From Bacteroidales bacterium (GTDB taxonomy: Bacteria > Bacteroidota > Bacteroidia > Bacteroidales > BM520), in the NCBI GenBank assembly GCA_031276035.1, contig JAISNV010000001.1, positions 62,001 to 126,000 of the forward strand: a DNA stretch of 64,000 bases. Reading direction: 5' to 3'. Under the pieces are notes generated by a model. That model did no database searches and had not been told where the DNA came from. It saw only the letters and a program-made list of their open reading frames with translations. The stretch's first letter is position 1; each line of letters opens with the position of its first letter. This document shows positions 19,355-28,831 of this stretch, piece by piece. The translations under genes were made by a program, and so were the position numbers.

Positions 19355-20157
19355 AACAAATCTATTTCGCCTTTAAAAACAAATTCGGGTCTTGCCTGAA
19401 GTTTGATATTCTCATACACATAGTTTTCTCTATTAAAGGAAACGATATGTTGACCGCCATTGTTGTTCACAACAACATTATTTATATCATTATTGAATAT
19501 CTCGGAATATGTTATTGCAGCAGCTACAGAGCCTGTTCCGCAACTGAAGGTTTCATCCTCAACACCTCTTTCGAAAGTTCTGATTTGTAATATTTCATCT
19601 TCTTTTATCGTCACAAAATCGACATTAGATCCGCCTTCTATTTTATTAATATTATTTCTGAAATATTTTCCCAAAGTTACTACATCAATTTTATTAACAT
19701 CGTTAACAAAAATAACGAAATGCGGACTACCTGTATTACAAAAAAAACCTTTGGAAATATTCTCAGCGGCAGCAACCTTTTTATCGGCACTATTCAGAAA
19801 AATTTCATACGGACTGTCGGTATTGCTCAAAGAGATTCTAAATGACCCATCATTATTTTTTTCAAAAGAATGATTTCCGTCGGATGCAATGAATGAATTT
19901 ATTTCGATATTTAAAAACCTGACGGCATAATCAACCGCACATAAACTACCGTTACCGCAGAATGTATCTGTTGATCCGTCCGAATTATAAAAAAATATTT
20001 TAAACCCTTCTTCATGTTCCGGTTTTATGAATATTAATCCGTCCGCACCGATACCAAAACGCCTGTCACATAACTTATGTATAAGATTAGCATCACTGAT
20101 ATGAATTTCGGTAATAATAAAATCATTACCGCAACATTGATATTTAAAAAACTTCAT
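19351..20157 (-). CDS. dapF: Diaminopimelate epimerase
   Basis: Interconverts LL- and meso-diaminopimelate for lysine and peptidoglycan. The two catalytic cysteines are present: Cys67 in FCGNG and the second in FSCGTGS, after ERGVEDET. The N-terminal GNDF motif is also kept. Length, 268 aa, is normal. Odd point: the Arg of the usual CGNGxRC signature is Leu here (CGNGSLC). First gene of a three-gene operon with GNAT and mltG. Confidence 0.93.
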   Translation of the reverse strand: MKFFKYQCCGNDFIITEIHISDANLIHKLCDRRFGIGADGLIFIKPEHEEGFKIFFYNSDGSTDTFCGNGSLCAVDYAVRFLNIEINSFIASDGNHSFEKNNDGSFRISLSNTDSPYEIFLNSADKKVAAAENISKGFFCNTGSPHFVIFVNDVNKIDVVTLGKYFRNNINKIEGGSNVDFVTIKEDEILQIRTFERGVEDETFSCGTGSVAAAITYSEIFNNDINNVVVNNNGGQHIVSFNRENYVYENIKLQARPEFVFKGEIDLL

Positions 20158-20177
20158 TTATAAACTTTTTGATTTTA

Positions 20178-20185
20178 CAAAGGTA
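20178..20185 (-). promoter_or_regulatory. -7 promoter element of the dapF operon
   Basis: Exact TACCTTTG on the minus strand, 21 bases before the dapF start. Confidence 0.7.
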
Positions 20186-20303
20186 TGAAATTATTAATAA
20201 TGTAGAAAATTTATGTTTTTATACTATAACGAATCTTCATTGATTTGTTACCAAGTTCCTCTCCCCAATAGTGAATTGGAATTTAAATTTTAATTCATAA
20301 ACT

Positions 20304-20339
20304 AAAAGAGCGAAAGCCGGCAAACCAACTTTCGCTCTT
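20304..20339 (-). terminator. Terminator after the PPIase gene
   Basis: Perfect 11-base stem AAGAGCGAAAG/CTTTCGCTCTT with a 12-base loop, followed by a short T-run on the minus strand, 25 bases after the stop codon. Confidence 0.8.
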
Positions 20340-20363
20340 CAGTTATTTTATACCCGTCAACTA

Positions 20364-22487
20364 TTAATAAAAATCTAAGGTATTATTAACTATCTTAACA
20401 TTATCTTGAATGCCCTTAAGTGCATTTCTTGTAAGACGTGATGTGGTTTGAGATTCTAACCTGCGTTGATCTGCAGCAAAATCCGTTTTTTCCTGCGGAT
20501 TTTCTTTCAAAGTCTTTGTGAAGATATAAACCGCTTGTTCACCTTTAATTGCACCTGTTAATTGATTCACGGGAGCAGCAAACATTGCACCAATAACATA
20601 TGGTTCAACTCCGTAAGCAGGAATATTAGAAATATTATTTGTTATTTCCGCATTTGCAACTGTTGTACTCAACTTATTAGCAATATCATTAATATTGTTT
20701 GATGTTGCTTTTATATCGTTCAGTTCTTTCAAAAGATTTTCTGCTTTTTTATCTCTTATCACTAATGCTTTGATTTCACTTTCCATTTGAGCAAGTGATC
20801 TATATCCTTCATTATTAACAGATTTTAAAGAAGCTACATAAAGATTACCATCATACTCGAAAATTTTGGATACGGCTCCAACTTTAGTATTTTTATCAAA
20901 AGCCCATCTAACTACTTCACGTGAGTTTTGAACAGCCGGCAAACCGCTTGAGTTTTTTGTAAAATTGGTTGGCTTAACATTTAAACCTTTTTCTCTTGCT
21001 ACAGCAATCATATCGTCATAATTCTTCACATTAGCGGCAAAATCACTCATCATAAAATAAGCAGCTGTATGTGTATTTGTACTTGGAATTATTGAACGTG
21101 AAAATAATGCTAATTTATATTTCGGTGTAAATGCTGCTTTATCTTCTATCTTCACAATATGGTAACCGAAAACCGTTTCAACTACATCAATAGTTCCGAC
21201 TTTATTTTCGACAACAAATTCATTAAACTCAGGAACCATCATTCCATCTGTAAACCAACCTAATTCACCATTGTTACCGGAATTAGACGGATCATCCGAA
21301 AATTCTTTAGCAAGAACTCCGAATTGGCTTGGAGAAGCTTTTATTAATCCTAATAATCTTTTAGCTTCCGATTCGGCTTCTGCTTTTGTGCGGGTAATAC
21401 TTTCGGCAGCATTATATGCTCCTTGGTATGATAACAAAATATGTGAAGCTTTAAGAGAATCCGCACGACTTTGGATTCCTTCAACTTTAGCAAACAATAA
21501 TTGTCCGTCCTCTTCAAACGGAGCAACAAAATCACCTTCGCTTAAACCGTTAAGTCTTGCAAGCATATTAGGACTAATTTCATCAGATTTTAGCCATAAA
21601 TCGCTATAAGGAGTTTCCGATTCAAAAGTCAAGAAAGATCTAACGTCTGTTGTAGTCTCAAATTGTTGAAACAATTTATTAACATCCTCTACTGTTCTTT
21701 CTCTGTCTTCTCTTGTAGGTACAACTTGATATTCAATATATTCAACTTCGCGAATTTCATCAACTTTATATTCTTCCTTATGTTCACTATAATACTTTTG
21801 AAGTTCGGCTTGTGTAACAGTATATAATGAATCCGGAAGGTCTCTGTATCTCTTTGCAACAAATTCAACATCATATTTAGTGAATTTATCATTATGCTCC
21901 TTCAATGCAAGTGCGGACGGAACATAAAAACCTTTAGAAATCAGGTTGTTGAATTTTGATTCTAAAGTTTCTTTTTTGATAAGAGATTCAATATAGAGAT
22001 AATTATTTTTTATTTCGGCAGGAATAACATTAGGATTATTAAGATTCAAAAGGAAATAATCCAATTGTTCGTGATCCAAAGTACCTGTTTGAGGATTTGT
22101 GAAGTTCGACACAATATATTGATGTGGATTAGCACCTCTGACAAGGTCGTTCAATTCTTTTGTAGTTACTGTTAATCCGAGATAATCGGCCTGCTTGCCC
22201 AGAATGATTTCCTTAACCATCTCATTCCAAACTGTTTCTCTAATAGAGAATGCCATGCCAGAAAGAGTCTGCGGATCTGTATTATTAGCTCTCATGTTAG
22301 TTTGAACATCCACTTCTTTAGCGAAATCATACCATGAGATTTTTTCTCCATCAACAATACCTACCGCTCTTTCAGACGGGTCTGTATTACCACGACTAAA
22401 ATCTCCGATAATAAATGCTAAAAGAGCTACACCAATTACTATCATGCAAAGCACATAGTACTTTCTTATTTTTCCAATTGCTGCCAT
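20364..22487 (-). CDS. Periplasmic peptidyl-prolyl isomerase, SurA/PpiD-like
   Basis: Membrane-anchored periplasmic folding factor. One N-terminal helix (about 10-28), then a SurA-N-type chaperone region (about 35-230). A parvulin domain follows (about 345-455) with KASHILLSYQG, a GELGWF segment and FGYHIVKIED. A second, degenerate parvulin-like and C-terminal helical region runs to 707. The architecture (N-terminal anchor, no classical cleavage site) matches PpiD rather than SurA. Divergent from rbfA, with both promoters in a 148-base gap. Confidence 0.9.
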   Translation of the reverse strand: MAAIGKIRKYYVLCMIVIGVALLAFIIGDFSRGNTDPSERAVGIVDGEKISWYDFAKEVDVQTNMRANNTDPQTLSGMAFSIRETVWNEMVKEIILGKQADYLGLTVTTKELNDLVRGANPHQYIVSNFTNPQTGTLDHEQLDYFLLNLNNPNVIPAEIKNNYLYIESLIKKETLESKFNNLISKGFYVPSALALKEHNDKFTKYDVEFVAKRYRDLPDSLYTVTQAELQKYYSEHKEEYKVDEIREVEYIEYQVVPTREDRERTVEDVNKLFQQFETTTDVRSFLTFESETPYSDLWLKSDEISPNMLARLNGLSEGDFVAPFEEDGQLLFAKVEGIQSRADSLKASHILLSYQGAYNAAESITRTKAEAESEAKRLLGLIKASPSQFGVLAKEFSDDPSNSGNNGELGWFTDGMMVPEFNEFVVENKVGTIDVVETVFGYHIVKIEDKAAFTPKYKLALFSRSIIPSTNTHTAAYFMMSDFAANVKNYDDMIAVAREKGLNVKPTNFTKNSSGLPAVQNSREVVRWAFDKNTKVGAVSKIFEYDGNLYVASLKSVNNEGYRSLAQMESEIKALVIRDKKAENLLKELNDIKATSNNINDIANKLSTTVANAEITNNISNIPAYGVEPYVIGAMFAAPVNQLTGAIKGEQAVYIFTKTLKENPQEKTDFAADQRRLESQTTSRLTRNALKGIQDNVKIVNNTLDFY

Positions 22488-22521
22488 TTTTTCTAAAAAA
22501 TTTATTAAAAAATTGAGGCTG

Positions 22522-22529
22522 CAAATTTA
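22522..22529 (-). promoter_or_regulatory. -7 promoter element of the PPIase gene
   Basis: TAAATTTG on the minus strand, 35 bases before the start codon. Confidence 0.65.
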
Positions 22530-22623
22530 CAACTTATTGATGAAGTATCAAACTTTTTTTGAAAAGTTTTTTGAAAATAAAATTTCTTTAGTGTATTTTC
22601 AATGATTTTCAATACATTTTTAC

Positions 22624-22631
22624 TATTTTTG
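22624..22631 (+). promoter_or_regulatory. -7 promoter element of rbfA
   Basis: TATTTTTG ending only 4 bases before the rbfA ATG, so the predicted transcript is leaderless or nearly so. Confidence 0.65.
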
Positions 22632-22635
22632 CGGC

Positions 22636-22974
22636 ATGGAAACAATAAGACAACAGCGAGTACAATCGCTTATTCAACAAGAACTTGGAGAACTTTTCAG
22701 AAAGCAAACCCCTGAATGGTTTCCCGGAATGATGCTGACAGTTACAAAGGTTATTATTTCTAAAGATTTATCTGTAGCAAAAGTTTATGTCAGTATTTTT
22801 GGCAAAGAAAGTAACCAAAAAATCTTAAATATAATAAAAGAACATTCAAAAGAAATAAGATACCTACTTGGGTCGCGCATTGGAAAACAATTGAGAATCA
22901 TACCTGAATTAGCATATTTTTTAGATGATTCTTTGGATTATATTGATAATATTGACAAGCTTCTTAAAGAATGA
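22636..22974 (+). CDS. rbfA: 30S ribosome-binding factor RbfA
   Basis: KH-fold factor for late 16S rRNA maturation. 112 aa. The start METIRQQRVQSLIQQELGEL is the conserved N-terminus, so the ATG cannot lie further downstream. The segments ISKDLSVAKVYVSIFG and RIGKQLRIIPELAYFLDDS are family hallmarks. The -7 box immediately upstream implies a leaderless mRNA. Its stop overlaps the next start as ATGA. Confidence 0.95.
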   Translation: METIRQQRVQSLIQQELGELFRKQTPEWFPGMMLTVTKVIISKDLSVAKVYVSIFGKESNQKILNIIKEHSKEIRYLLGSRIGKQLRIIPELAYFLDDSLDYIDNIDKLLKE

Positions 22975-24191
22975 ATCTCCCGCTGTTCATAAGTTTCAGA
23001 TACTTAAAATCTAAGAAAACCCATAATGTAATAAATATTATATCATGGGTATCGGTAATAGGTATTTGTATTTCTACTGCAGCTCTTATAATCGTTCTTT
23101 CCGTTTTTAACGGTCTGGAAGGATTAATTACTTCAATGTATTCATCCTTTGATCCCGATATAAAAATCATTCCTAAAAAAGGAAAAACAATTTCTATAAG
23201 CGATATAGATTTCAATAAAATTGAAAACCTTCCTAATGTTATTGCGGTAAATAAAATTATTGAGGAAAATGTTTTATTGAAAAACGATAAACAACAATTA
23301 ATTGCAACTATTAAGGGTGTTGACGAAAATTATTTTGACTCCGGAAGATTGTATGATTTTATTGTTTTCGGTGATGAAAGCGGGATTCGTCATAATCAGG
23401 CCGTCATCGGATATGGAATTGCATATTACCTTAATATTCATACAAATAATTTCCCGCAGCCATTAACAATAATGATTCCCAAGAGAAGCGCTTCTAACCT
23501 TCTTAATCCGCTAAACGCTTTCAACACAAAGACAATTCCTATTTGCGCTATTTTTTCAATTCAAAAAGAACTTGACGACAAATATTTATTTATTCCGATA
23601 TCATTAGCTCAAGAATTATTGAATTATAAAGATGAGATAAGCGCCGTAGAAGTTTTAATTGACAACGAATTAAAATACAAAGACATTCAAAAGCAAATTT
23701 CACAAATCGTCGGGGATAATTTCTATGTAAAAAATCATTATGAACTTCAAGAAACGCTTTACAAAGTAATGCGTTCCGAAAAAACTGCCGTATATATTAT
23801 ATTGTCGTTTATCATCTTAATTGCCGCTTTCAACATAATCAGCTCTTTATCAATGCTAATTATAAATAAAGAAAAAGACATTACAATTTTACACAGCATG
23901 GGAGCAAGTACTAAAACCATAAAGAAAATTTTCTTTTACGAAAGTATGCTTTTATCGCTTAGCGGTGCGATTATCGGATTATTTTTAGGATTTATTTTAT
24001 GTTTATTACAACAACATTTTCACTTAATAAAATTCGGCAACGGCGGCTCGTTTATAATTGACAGTTATCCAGTAACAATGGTTTTCGGCGATTTTGCTTT
24101 AGTATTTATTACCGTTTTAGTCATTAGTATTATAACATCATTAATCCCCGTAATGAAAATAAAAATTAATATTAATTATAATCGAAAGTAG
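22971..24191 (+). CDS. ABC transporter permease, LolC/LolE-type (FtsX domain)
   Basis: Probable inner-membrane permease that releases lipoproteins for transport to the outer membrane. It begins with the LolC/E-typical LFISFRYLKSKK. Transmembrane helix 1 is at about 20-45, then a periplasmic MacB-PCD-like domain (about 45-265). Three closely spaced helices make the FtsX domain (about 270-400), containing KDITILHSMGASTKTIKKIF. 406 aa. It is coupled to rbfA by a 4-base overlap. No LolD-type ATPase is adjacent; the MsbA-like gene that follows has its own promoter and ATPase domain. Confidence 0.88.
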   Translation: MNLPLFISFRYLKSKKTHNVINIISWVSVIGICISTAALIIVLSVFNGLEGLITSMYSSFDPDIKIIPKKGKTISISDIDFNKIENLPNVIAVNKIIEENVLLKNDKQQLIATIKGVDENYFDSGRLYDFIVFGDESGIRHNQAVIGYGIAYYLNIHTNNFPQPLTIMIPKRSASNLLNPLNAFNTKTIPICAIFSIQKELDDKYLFIPISLAQELLNYKDEISAVEVLIDNELKYKDIQKQISQIVGDNFYVKNHYELQETLYKVMRSEKTAVYIILSFIILIAAFNIISSLSMLIINKEKDITILHSMGASTKTIKKIFFYESMLLSLSGAIIGLFLGFILCLLQQHFHLIKFGNGGSFIIDSYPVTMVFGDFALVFITVLVISIITSLIPVMKIKININYNRK

Positions 24192-24199
24192 ATTTTTTA

Positions 24200-24207
24200 T
24201 ATCTTCG
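24200..24207 (+). promoter_or_regulatory. -7-like promoter element of the MsbA-like gene
   Basis: TATCTTCG, a one-base variant of TAnnTTTG, 19 bases before the start codon. Confidence 0.5.
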
Positions 24208-24226
24208 CAACTTATATTTAATAGAA

Positions 24227-26056
24227 ATGACAAATTTTAAGAGAATCTTACGCTATTTAGGGTTTTACAAATTAAACATAGTTCTAGTTTTCGTTTTTAC
24301 AATATTATCCGTAATCTTTTCCTTATGTTCTTTTGCTTTTTTCATCCCCGTTTTTGAAATTTTATTTAAAACGAAAACAATAGAGACGGCATCACCTGCC
24401 CCAATTAATTTTAATAATATTTTTAATATTCAGGCACTGAAAGATAATTTTTATTATTACTCAAATTCAATGATTGATAATGTAGGCTCACAAAAAGCGC
24501 TTCTATATATTGTACTTATTATTATACTATTATTCTTTCTGAAAAATCTTTTCAGATATTTAGAATCGTTTTTTACTGCTCCTGTAAGAAACGGCGTTGT
24601 TCAAAGGATGCGAAACGAGTTATATAATAAAATGTTAATACTGCCATTATCATTTTATTCTGAAAGGAAAAAAGGCGATATTATAACACGACTTACCTCA
24701 GATATTCAAGAAATAGAAGTTTCGGTCATGGGTTCATTGGTTATGTTGGTCAGAGAACCTGTAACATTGATACTATATGTTACCACACTTCTTATACTTA
24801 GTCCGAAAATGACACTGTTTTCTTTTATTCTTTTACCGGTAAGCGGATTTATAATCGGGAAAATTAGTCGTTCACTTAAAAGAACAGCTAACACCGGACA
24901 AATTCATTTAGGAAATTTAATTTCATCTATTGAGGAAAGCATCGACGGACTAAGAGTCATTAAGGCTTTCAACGCAATTGATCATGCACAAACCAGCTTT
25001 GAAAAGGAAAACCAGAAATATACTAAATTGATGAATAAGATTTACAGAATTAGAAATCTTGCTACCCCATTAAGTGAATTTCTTGGTGTATGTGTTGTTG
25101 TTTTAGCAATTTGGTTCGGAGGAAAACTTATTCTATCCGGCGGCTCACTTTCCGCACCAGTATTAATTGTATATATTGCAATTTTTTCGCAACTTTTGCC
25201 TCCGATAAAAAATATTACTCAATCATATTATGACATAAAAAAAGGGGCGGCTTCACTTGATCGTATTGATGCTATTTTAAGAGCAGAAGAAGTTATTACC
25301 GAAAAACCGGATGCAATTTCAAAATTAAGTTTCGATAACAATATTCAATTTATTGATGTTTCTTTTAAATATGAAGAGGCTTATATTTTAAAACATATTT
25401 CCTTCACTATTGAAAAAGGTAAAAAAATTGCTATTGTGGGCCCGTCAGGTGCAGGAAAAACATCTATCATCAATTTGATTCCCCGTTTTTACGACTGCAC
25501 TTCCGGTGTAATTTGTGTTGATAATATTCCTATTCCCGATTTAAATATTGATAATTTGAGGAATTTATTCGGATTAGTAAATCAGGATACAATATTGTTT
25601 AATGATACCGTTGCGGGAAATATAGCTTTTGGTATCGACAATTATAATATTAATGATATTATCAGGGCTGCGAAAATTGCTAATGCTCACGATTTTATCA
25701 TGGAACTACCTAATGGTTATGATACGATTATCGGCGATCGCGGCACTAAGCTTTCCGGAGGACAAAGACAAAGGATCAGTATTGCACGGGCTTTACTGAA
25801 AAATCCGCCTATACTATTACTCGACGAAGCCACTTCATCTCTTGACACAGAATCGGAAAAAGCGGTCCAAGAAGCATTGGAGTTGCTTATGCAATCACGA
25901 ACATCAATCATTGTTGCACACAGACTTTCAACCATAACTAATTGCGATAGAATCATTGTTCTTGATAAAGGAGAAATTGCAGAAGAAGGCACACATGCAG
26001 AATTATATGCACTTAACGGATTATACAAAAAGTTGTGTGATATGCAGACGATATAA
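24227..26056 (+). CDS. ABC exporter, MsbA-like (fused permease-ATPase)
   Basis: Half-transporter that works as a homodimer, probably flipping lipid A or another lipid across the inner membrane. Residues 1-330 form six transmembrane helices. The ATPase domain (about 365-609) has Walker A GPSGAGKTS, the signature LSGGQRQRISIARALL, Walker B ILLLDEATSSLD and the switch His in IVAHRLST. 609 aa is typical. Substrate inferred from family only; drug or peptide export cannot be excluded. Confidence 0.9.
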   Translation: MTNFKRILRYLGFYKLNIVLVFVFTILSVIFSLCSFAFFIPVFEILFKTKTIETASPAPINFNNIFNIQALKDNFYYYSNSMIDNVGSQKALLYIVLIIILLFFLKNLFRYLESFFTAPVRNGVVQRMRNELYNKMLILPLSFYSERKKGDIITRLTSDIQEIEVSVMGSLVMLVREPVTLILYVTTLLILSPKMTLFSFILLPVSGFIIGKISRSLKRTANTGQIHLGNLISSIEESIDGLRVIKAFNAIDHAQTSFEKENQKYTKLMNKIYRIRNLATPLSEFLGVCVVVLAIWFGGKLILSGGSLSAPVLIVYIAIFSQLLPPIKNITQSYYDIKKGAASLDRIDAILRAEEVITEKPDAISKLSFDNNIQFIDVSFKYEEAYILKHISFTIEKGKKIAIVGPSGAGKTSIINLIPRFYDCTSGVICVDNIPIPDLNIDNLRNLFGLVNQDTILFNDTVAGNIAFGIDNYNINDIIRAAKIANAHDFIMELPNGYDTIIGDRGTKLSGGQRQRISIARALLKNPPILLLDEATSSLDTESEKAVQEALELLMQSRTSIIVAHRLSTITNCDRIIVLDKGEIAEEGTHAELYALNGLYKKLCDMQTI

Positions 26057-26228
26057 GGTAAAAAAGAATGTTCGTTTTTACTTCTCCTGAATTAAGTGAC
26101 GCAGAATGGTGTATAATCTGGAAGACAAGATTGAAAAAGTGAACAAATAATAATAACTATAAAATATAAAGACTTGAAAATATAAAAATTTATCCAAGTT
26201 CAATCCCCCCAATCTACATAATTTATAT

Positions 26229-26236
26229 TATCTTTG
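26229..26236 (+). promoter_or_regulatory. -7 promoter element of the glsA-like gene
   Basis: Exact TATCTTTG, 30 bases before the start codon. Confidence 0.7.
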
Positions 26237-26266
26237 TTTCTTGGTTTCGTTTAGAGGTCAAAAATA

Positions 26267-27136
26267 ATGGAAGAATATATTAATATCAAAAATATTGTTG
26301 AATCTAAAGCTCCTGAAAAAGCTAAGAAAATCCCGAATTTCATATTCAAATTGATAAACAGGATTCTGTGCGTAAAGCAGATTAATGCTTTTCTCAACAA
26401 ACACGGTCATGAGTATGGGATTGAATTTGTGGATAGTGTGCTTTTCGATCTTTCGCAAGCAACAATAAAGACTACAGGATTAGAAAATATTCCTGAAAAC
26501 GGCAAACTTGTTTTTGCATCAAATCATCCGCTTGGTGGTTTAGACGGATTGGCTTTTATACATGTTGTCTATAAAAAACGACCAAATATTACCTTTCCCG
26601 TCAATGACTTTCTTACTTTCATTCCTAATTTCAATGAATTTTTTATTCCTGTTAACAAAGTCGGTTCGAATTCGCGAGAAGCAATAAAATTTATACAGGA
26701 AGCTTTCGAATCGGATAGAACTATATTGATGTTTCCGGCAGGATTATGTTCTAGAAAAATTAAGAGAAAGATTGTTGACCTTGAATGGAAAAAGACATTT
26801 GTAAAACAAGCAGTTGCTACTCAAAGAGATATTGTTCCCGTTTTTATTAACGGAAAAAACTCCAACTTGTTCTATAATACGGCTAATCTTAGAAAGTTTT
26901 TCAAAATCAAGTTCAATATTGAAATGATGTTACTACCAAGCGAAATGTTTAAACAAAAAGGAAAAACTATTGAATTAATAATCGGGAAACCGATTCCATG
27001 GCAAACATTCGACAAATCTAAATCGGATAACGAATGGGCGAGTTTGTTGAGAGAACACGTATATGAACTTCAAAAAAATAATAATGCGATTTTTATGGAC
27101 AATGTTAATAAAATAGATAAATTGAATAAAAAATGA
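26267..27136 (+). CDS. glsA: PlsC-like O-acyltransferase, probable glycine-lipid enzyme GlsA
   Basis: Probable membrane-associated O-acyltransferase that adds the second acyl chain to an N-acylated glycine. The acyltransferase block I is SNHPLGGLDG with His87 and Asp93. It is spaced H-x5-D instead of the H-x4-D of PlsC, as in the Bacteroidota GlsA and OlsA-related branch. A later block reads MFPAGLCSRK. 289 aa. It is followed 147 bases later by an OlsB-like N-acyltransferase, the pairing expected for glycine/serine-glycine lipids. The exact lipid product is inferred from that pairing. Confidence 0.78.
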   Translation: MEEYINIKNIVESKAPEKAKKIPNFIFKLINRILCVKQINAFLNKHGHEYGIEFVDSVLFDLSQATIKTTGLENIPENGKLVFASNHPLGGLDGLAFIHVVYKKRPNITFPVNDFLTFIPNFNEFFIPVNKVGSNSREAIKFIQEAFESDRTILMFPAGLCSRKIKRKIVDLEWKKTFVKQAVATQRDIVPVFINGKNSNLFYNTANLRKFFKIKFNIEMMLLPSEMFKQKGKTIELIIGKPIPWQTFDKSKSDNEWASLLREHVYELQKNNNAIFMDNVNKIDKLNKK

Positions 27137-27283
27137 GTCTGATGTCATTACAAAAAGTATAGAAACAAAACAGCTAATAAAAAAGAATTAATTCAACAAC
27201 CGGCCGTTTTAAATACCATCCTTGTAATGATTAAATCAAAATACAGAACTCAAAATCATTAAACGATTCTACGCAAAATAAAC

Positions 27284-28210
27284 ATGAAACAAATTATTGA
27301 AGCTTACGATAAAGAAATTATCAAAAATGAATTAGAAAAAGTAAGATTGTTTAAAACTTCACCCTACGGCAATCATGAAATATATATTTTTACTAATGAA
27401 AAATCCCCGATTCTTATGCGGGAAATCGGCAGATTGCGCGAAATAACATTCAGGCACGCCGGCGGCGGAACAGGAGAAAGCGTTGATATAGACGAATATG
27501 ACACCGGGGAAAATCAATTTACACAACTAATTGTATGTAATCCGCAAACAAAAGAAATTATGGGCGGTTACAGATATTTAACCGGCGATAAAATTAAAAT
27601 CGAAAATAACAAACTTCTCACTCCTACCGGTAAACTTTTTGAATGTACTGCCAAATTTCACAAGGAAATTACACCGTATATGATAGAATTAGGCAGATCT
27701 TTCGTTATTCCGGAGTATCAGGCAAGCGGCGAAATAAAAAAGGGTATTTTCGTACTGGAAAATCTTTGGATGGGACTTGGCTCTATAGTTTTTGAAAATG
27801 AATTCCTTAAATATACTTTCGGAAAATTTACAATGTATCCCGAATACAATGCTTTCGCCCGAGATATACTTTTAAATTTTCTTGAAAGATATTTTCCCGG
27901 AGATGAAAATCTCTGTAAACCGAGAATTCCGGTTAAACTAAAATATTCAATTGAAGAATTAAATAAACCTTTCGTTTGGAATAATTACGAGGAAGATTAC
28001 AAAACTCTAATTAGAGTTCTTAAAGAAAACGGAGAAATAATTCCTCCTCTTGTAAATTCTTATATGAACTTATCACATTCCATGAAAGTTTTCGGCACAG
28101 CTATAAACGACCATTTCGGGAATGTTGAAGAAACAGGAATCTTAATTCCTATTGATGAAATTGTTCCGGCAAAATTGGAACGTTACGGACTCCGAAGAAG
28201 AATAACATAG
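27284..28210 (+). CDS. glsB: OlsB/GlsB-like N-acyltransferase (GNAT fold)
   Basis: Probable ACP-dependent N-acyltransferase that makes the N-acyl-3-hydroxy-acyl glycine core of glycine lipids. The GNAT-like core shows LREITFRHAGGGTGESVDIDEYD, here split as LREITFR, GGGTGESVD and DEYDTGENQFTQLIV, matching the Arg/Asp-rich motif of OlsB-type enzymes (about residues 49-85). It then has GGYRY and ELGRSFVIPEYQ. At 308 aa it is longer than OlsB of Proteobacteria but normal for Bacteroidota. engB follows after 16 bases. Previously annotated relatives are called 'hemolysin', which is misleading. Confidence 0.8.
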   Translation: MKQIIEAYDKEIIKNELEKVRLFKTSPYGNHEIYIFTNEKSPILMREIGRLREITFRHAGGGTGESVDIDEYDTGENQFTQLIVCNPQTKEIMGGYRYLTGDKIKIENNKLLTPTGKLFECTAKFHKEITPYMIELGRSFVIPEYQASGEIKKGIFVLENLWMGLGSIVFENEFLKYTFGKFTMYPEYNAFARDILLNFLERYFPGDENLCKPRIPVKLKYSIEELNKPFVWNNYEEDYKTLIRVLKENGEIIPPLVNSYMNLSHSMKVFGTAINDHFGNVEETGILIPIDEIVPAKLERYGLRRRIT

Positions 28211-28226
28211 TAATTAATAGTAAGAA

Positions 28227-28817
28227 ATGACAATAAAAACAGCAGAATTCGTAATCAGTTCAACAAACATCTCCCAGAGTCCCAACAACTTACCGGAAGT
28301 GGCTTTTATAGGCAGGTCTAATGTGGGGAAATCCTCTCTTATTAACATGCTCGTTAACAAGAAAAACCTTTGCAAAACCTCATCAACGCCGGGAAAAACA
28401 AAATTGATAAATCATTTTATTATCAATAGCTCAATTTATTTTGTAGATCTTCCCGGTTACGGTTTCGCAAAAGTCAGCAAGAAAGAAAGAGAAAAATTGG
28501 AAATGATGATCTCATCTTTTATCATCAATGATAAAAATCTTAAAAAACTCTACATTCTTGTTGATTCAAGGCACGAACCAATGAATATCGACCTTGTTTT
28601 TATTGAGAATGTTTATGATATAAATATTGATTTTGCACTCGTACTTACAAAATGTGACAAGATTTCGGTACCAAAACAAAAAAAACATATTGAATTGTTC
28701 AAAAATAAAATCACAGAATTTGCGCCCGAACTCGATTTTGATATAATTACAACTTCTTCTAACGGTCTCGGAAAAGAAGAATTATTGGAAAATATTTTTA
28801 ATGCAACAGAAAAGTAG
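28227..28817 (+). CDS. engB: Ribosome biogenesis GTPase EngB (YihA/YsxC)
   Basis: Small TRAFAC GTPase needed for 50S assembly. G1 is GRSNVGKSS (residues 29-37), G2 the TPGKT region (54-58), G3 DLPG (74-77) and G4 TKCD (141-144). G5 is TTSSNGLG near 175. 196 aa, family length. It sits tightly between the glsB-like gene (16-base gap) and the BatA-like gene (14-base gap), so the three are probably one transcript. Confidence 0.96.
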   Translation: MTIKTAEFVISSTNISQSPNNLPEVAFIGRSNVGKSSLINMLVNKKNLCKTSSTPGKTKLINHFIINSSIYFVDLPGYGFAKVSKKEREKLEMMISSFIINDKNLKKLYILVDSRHEPMNIDLVFIENVYDINIDFALVLTKCDKISVPKQKKHIELFKNKITEFAPELDFDIITTSSNGLGKEELLENIFNATEK

Positions 28818-28831
28818 AAAGATCCTAAATA

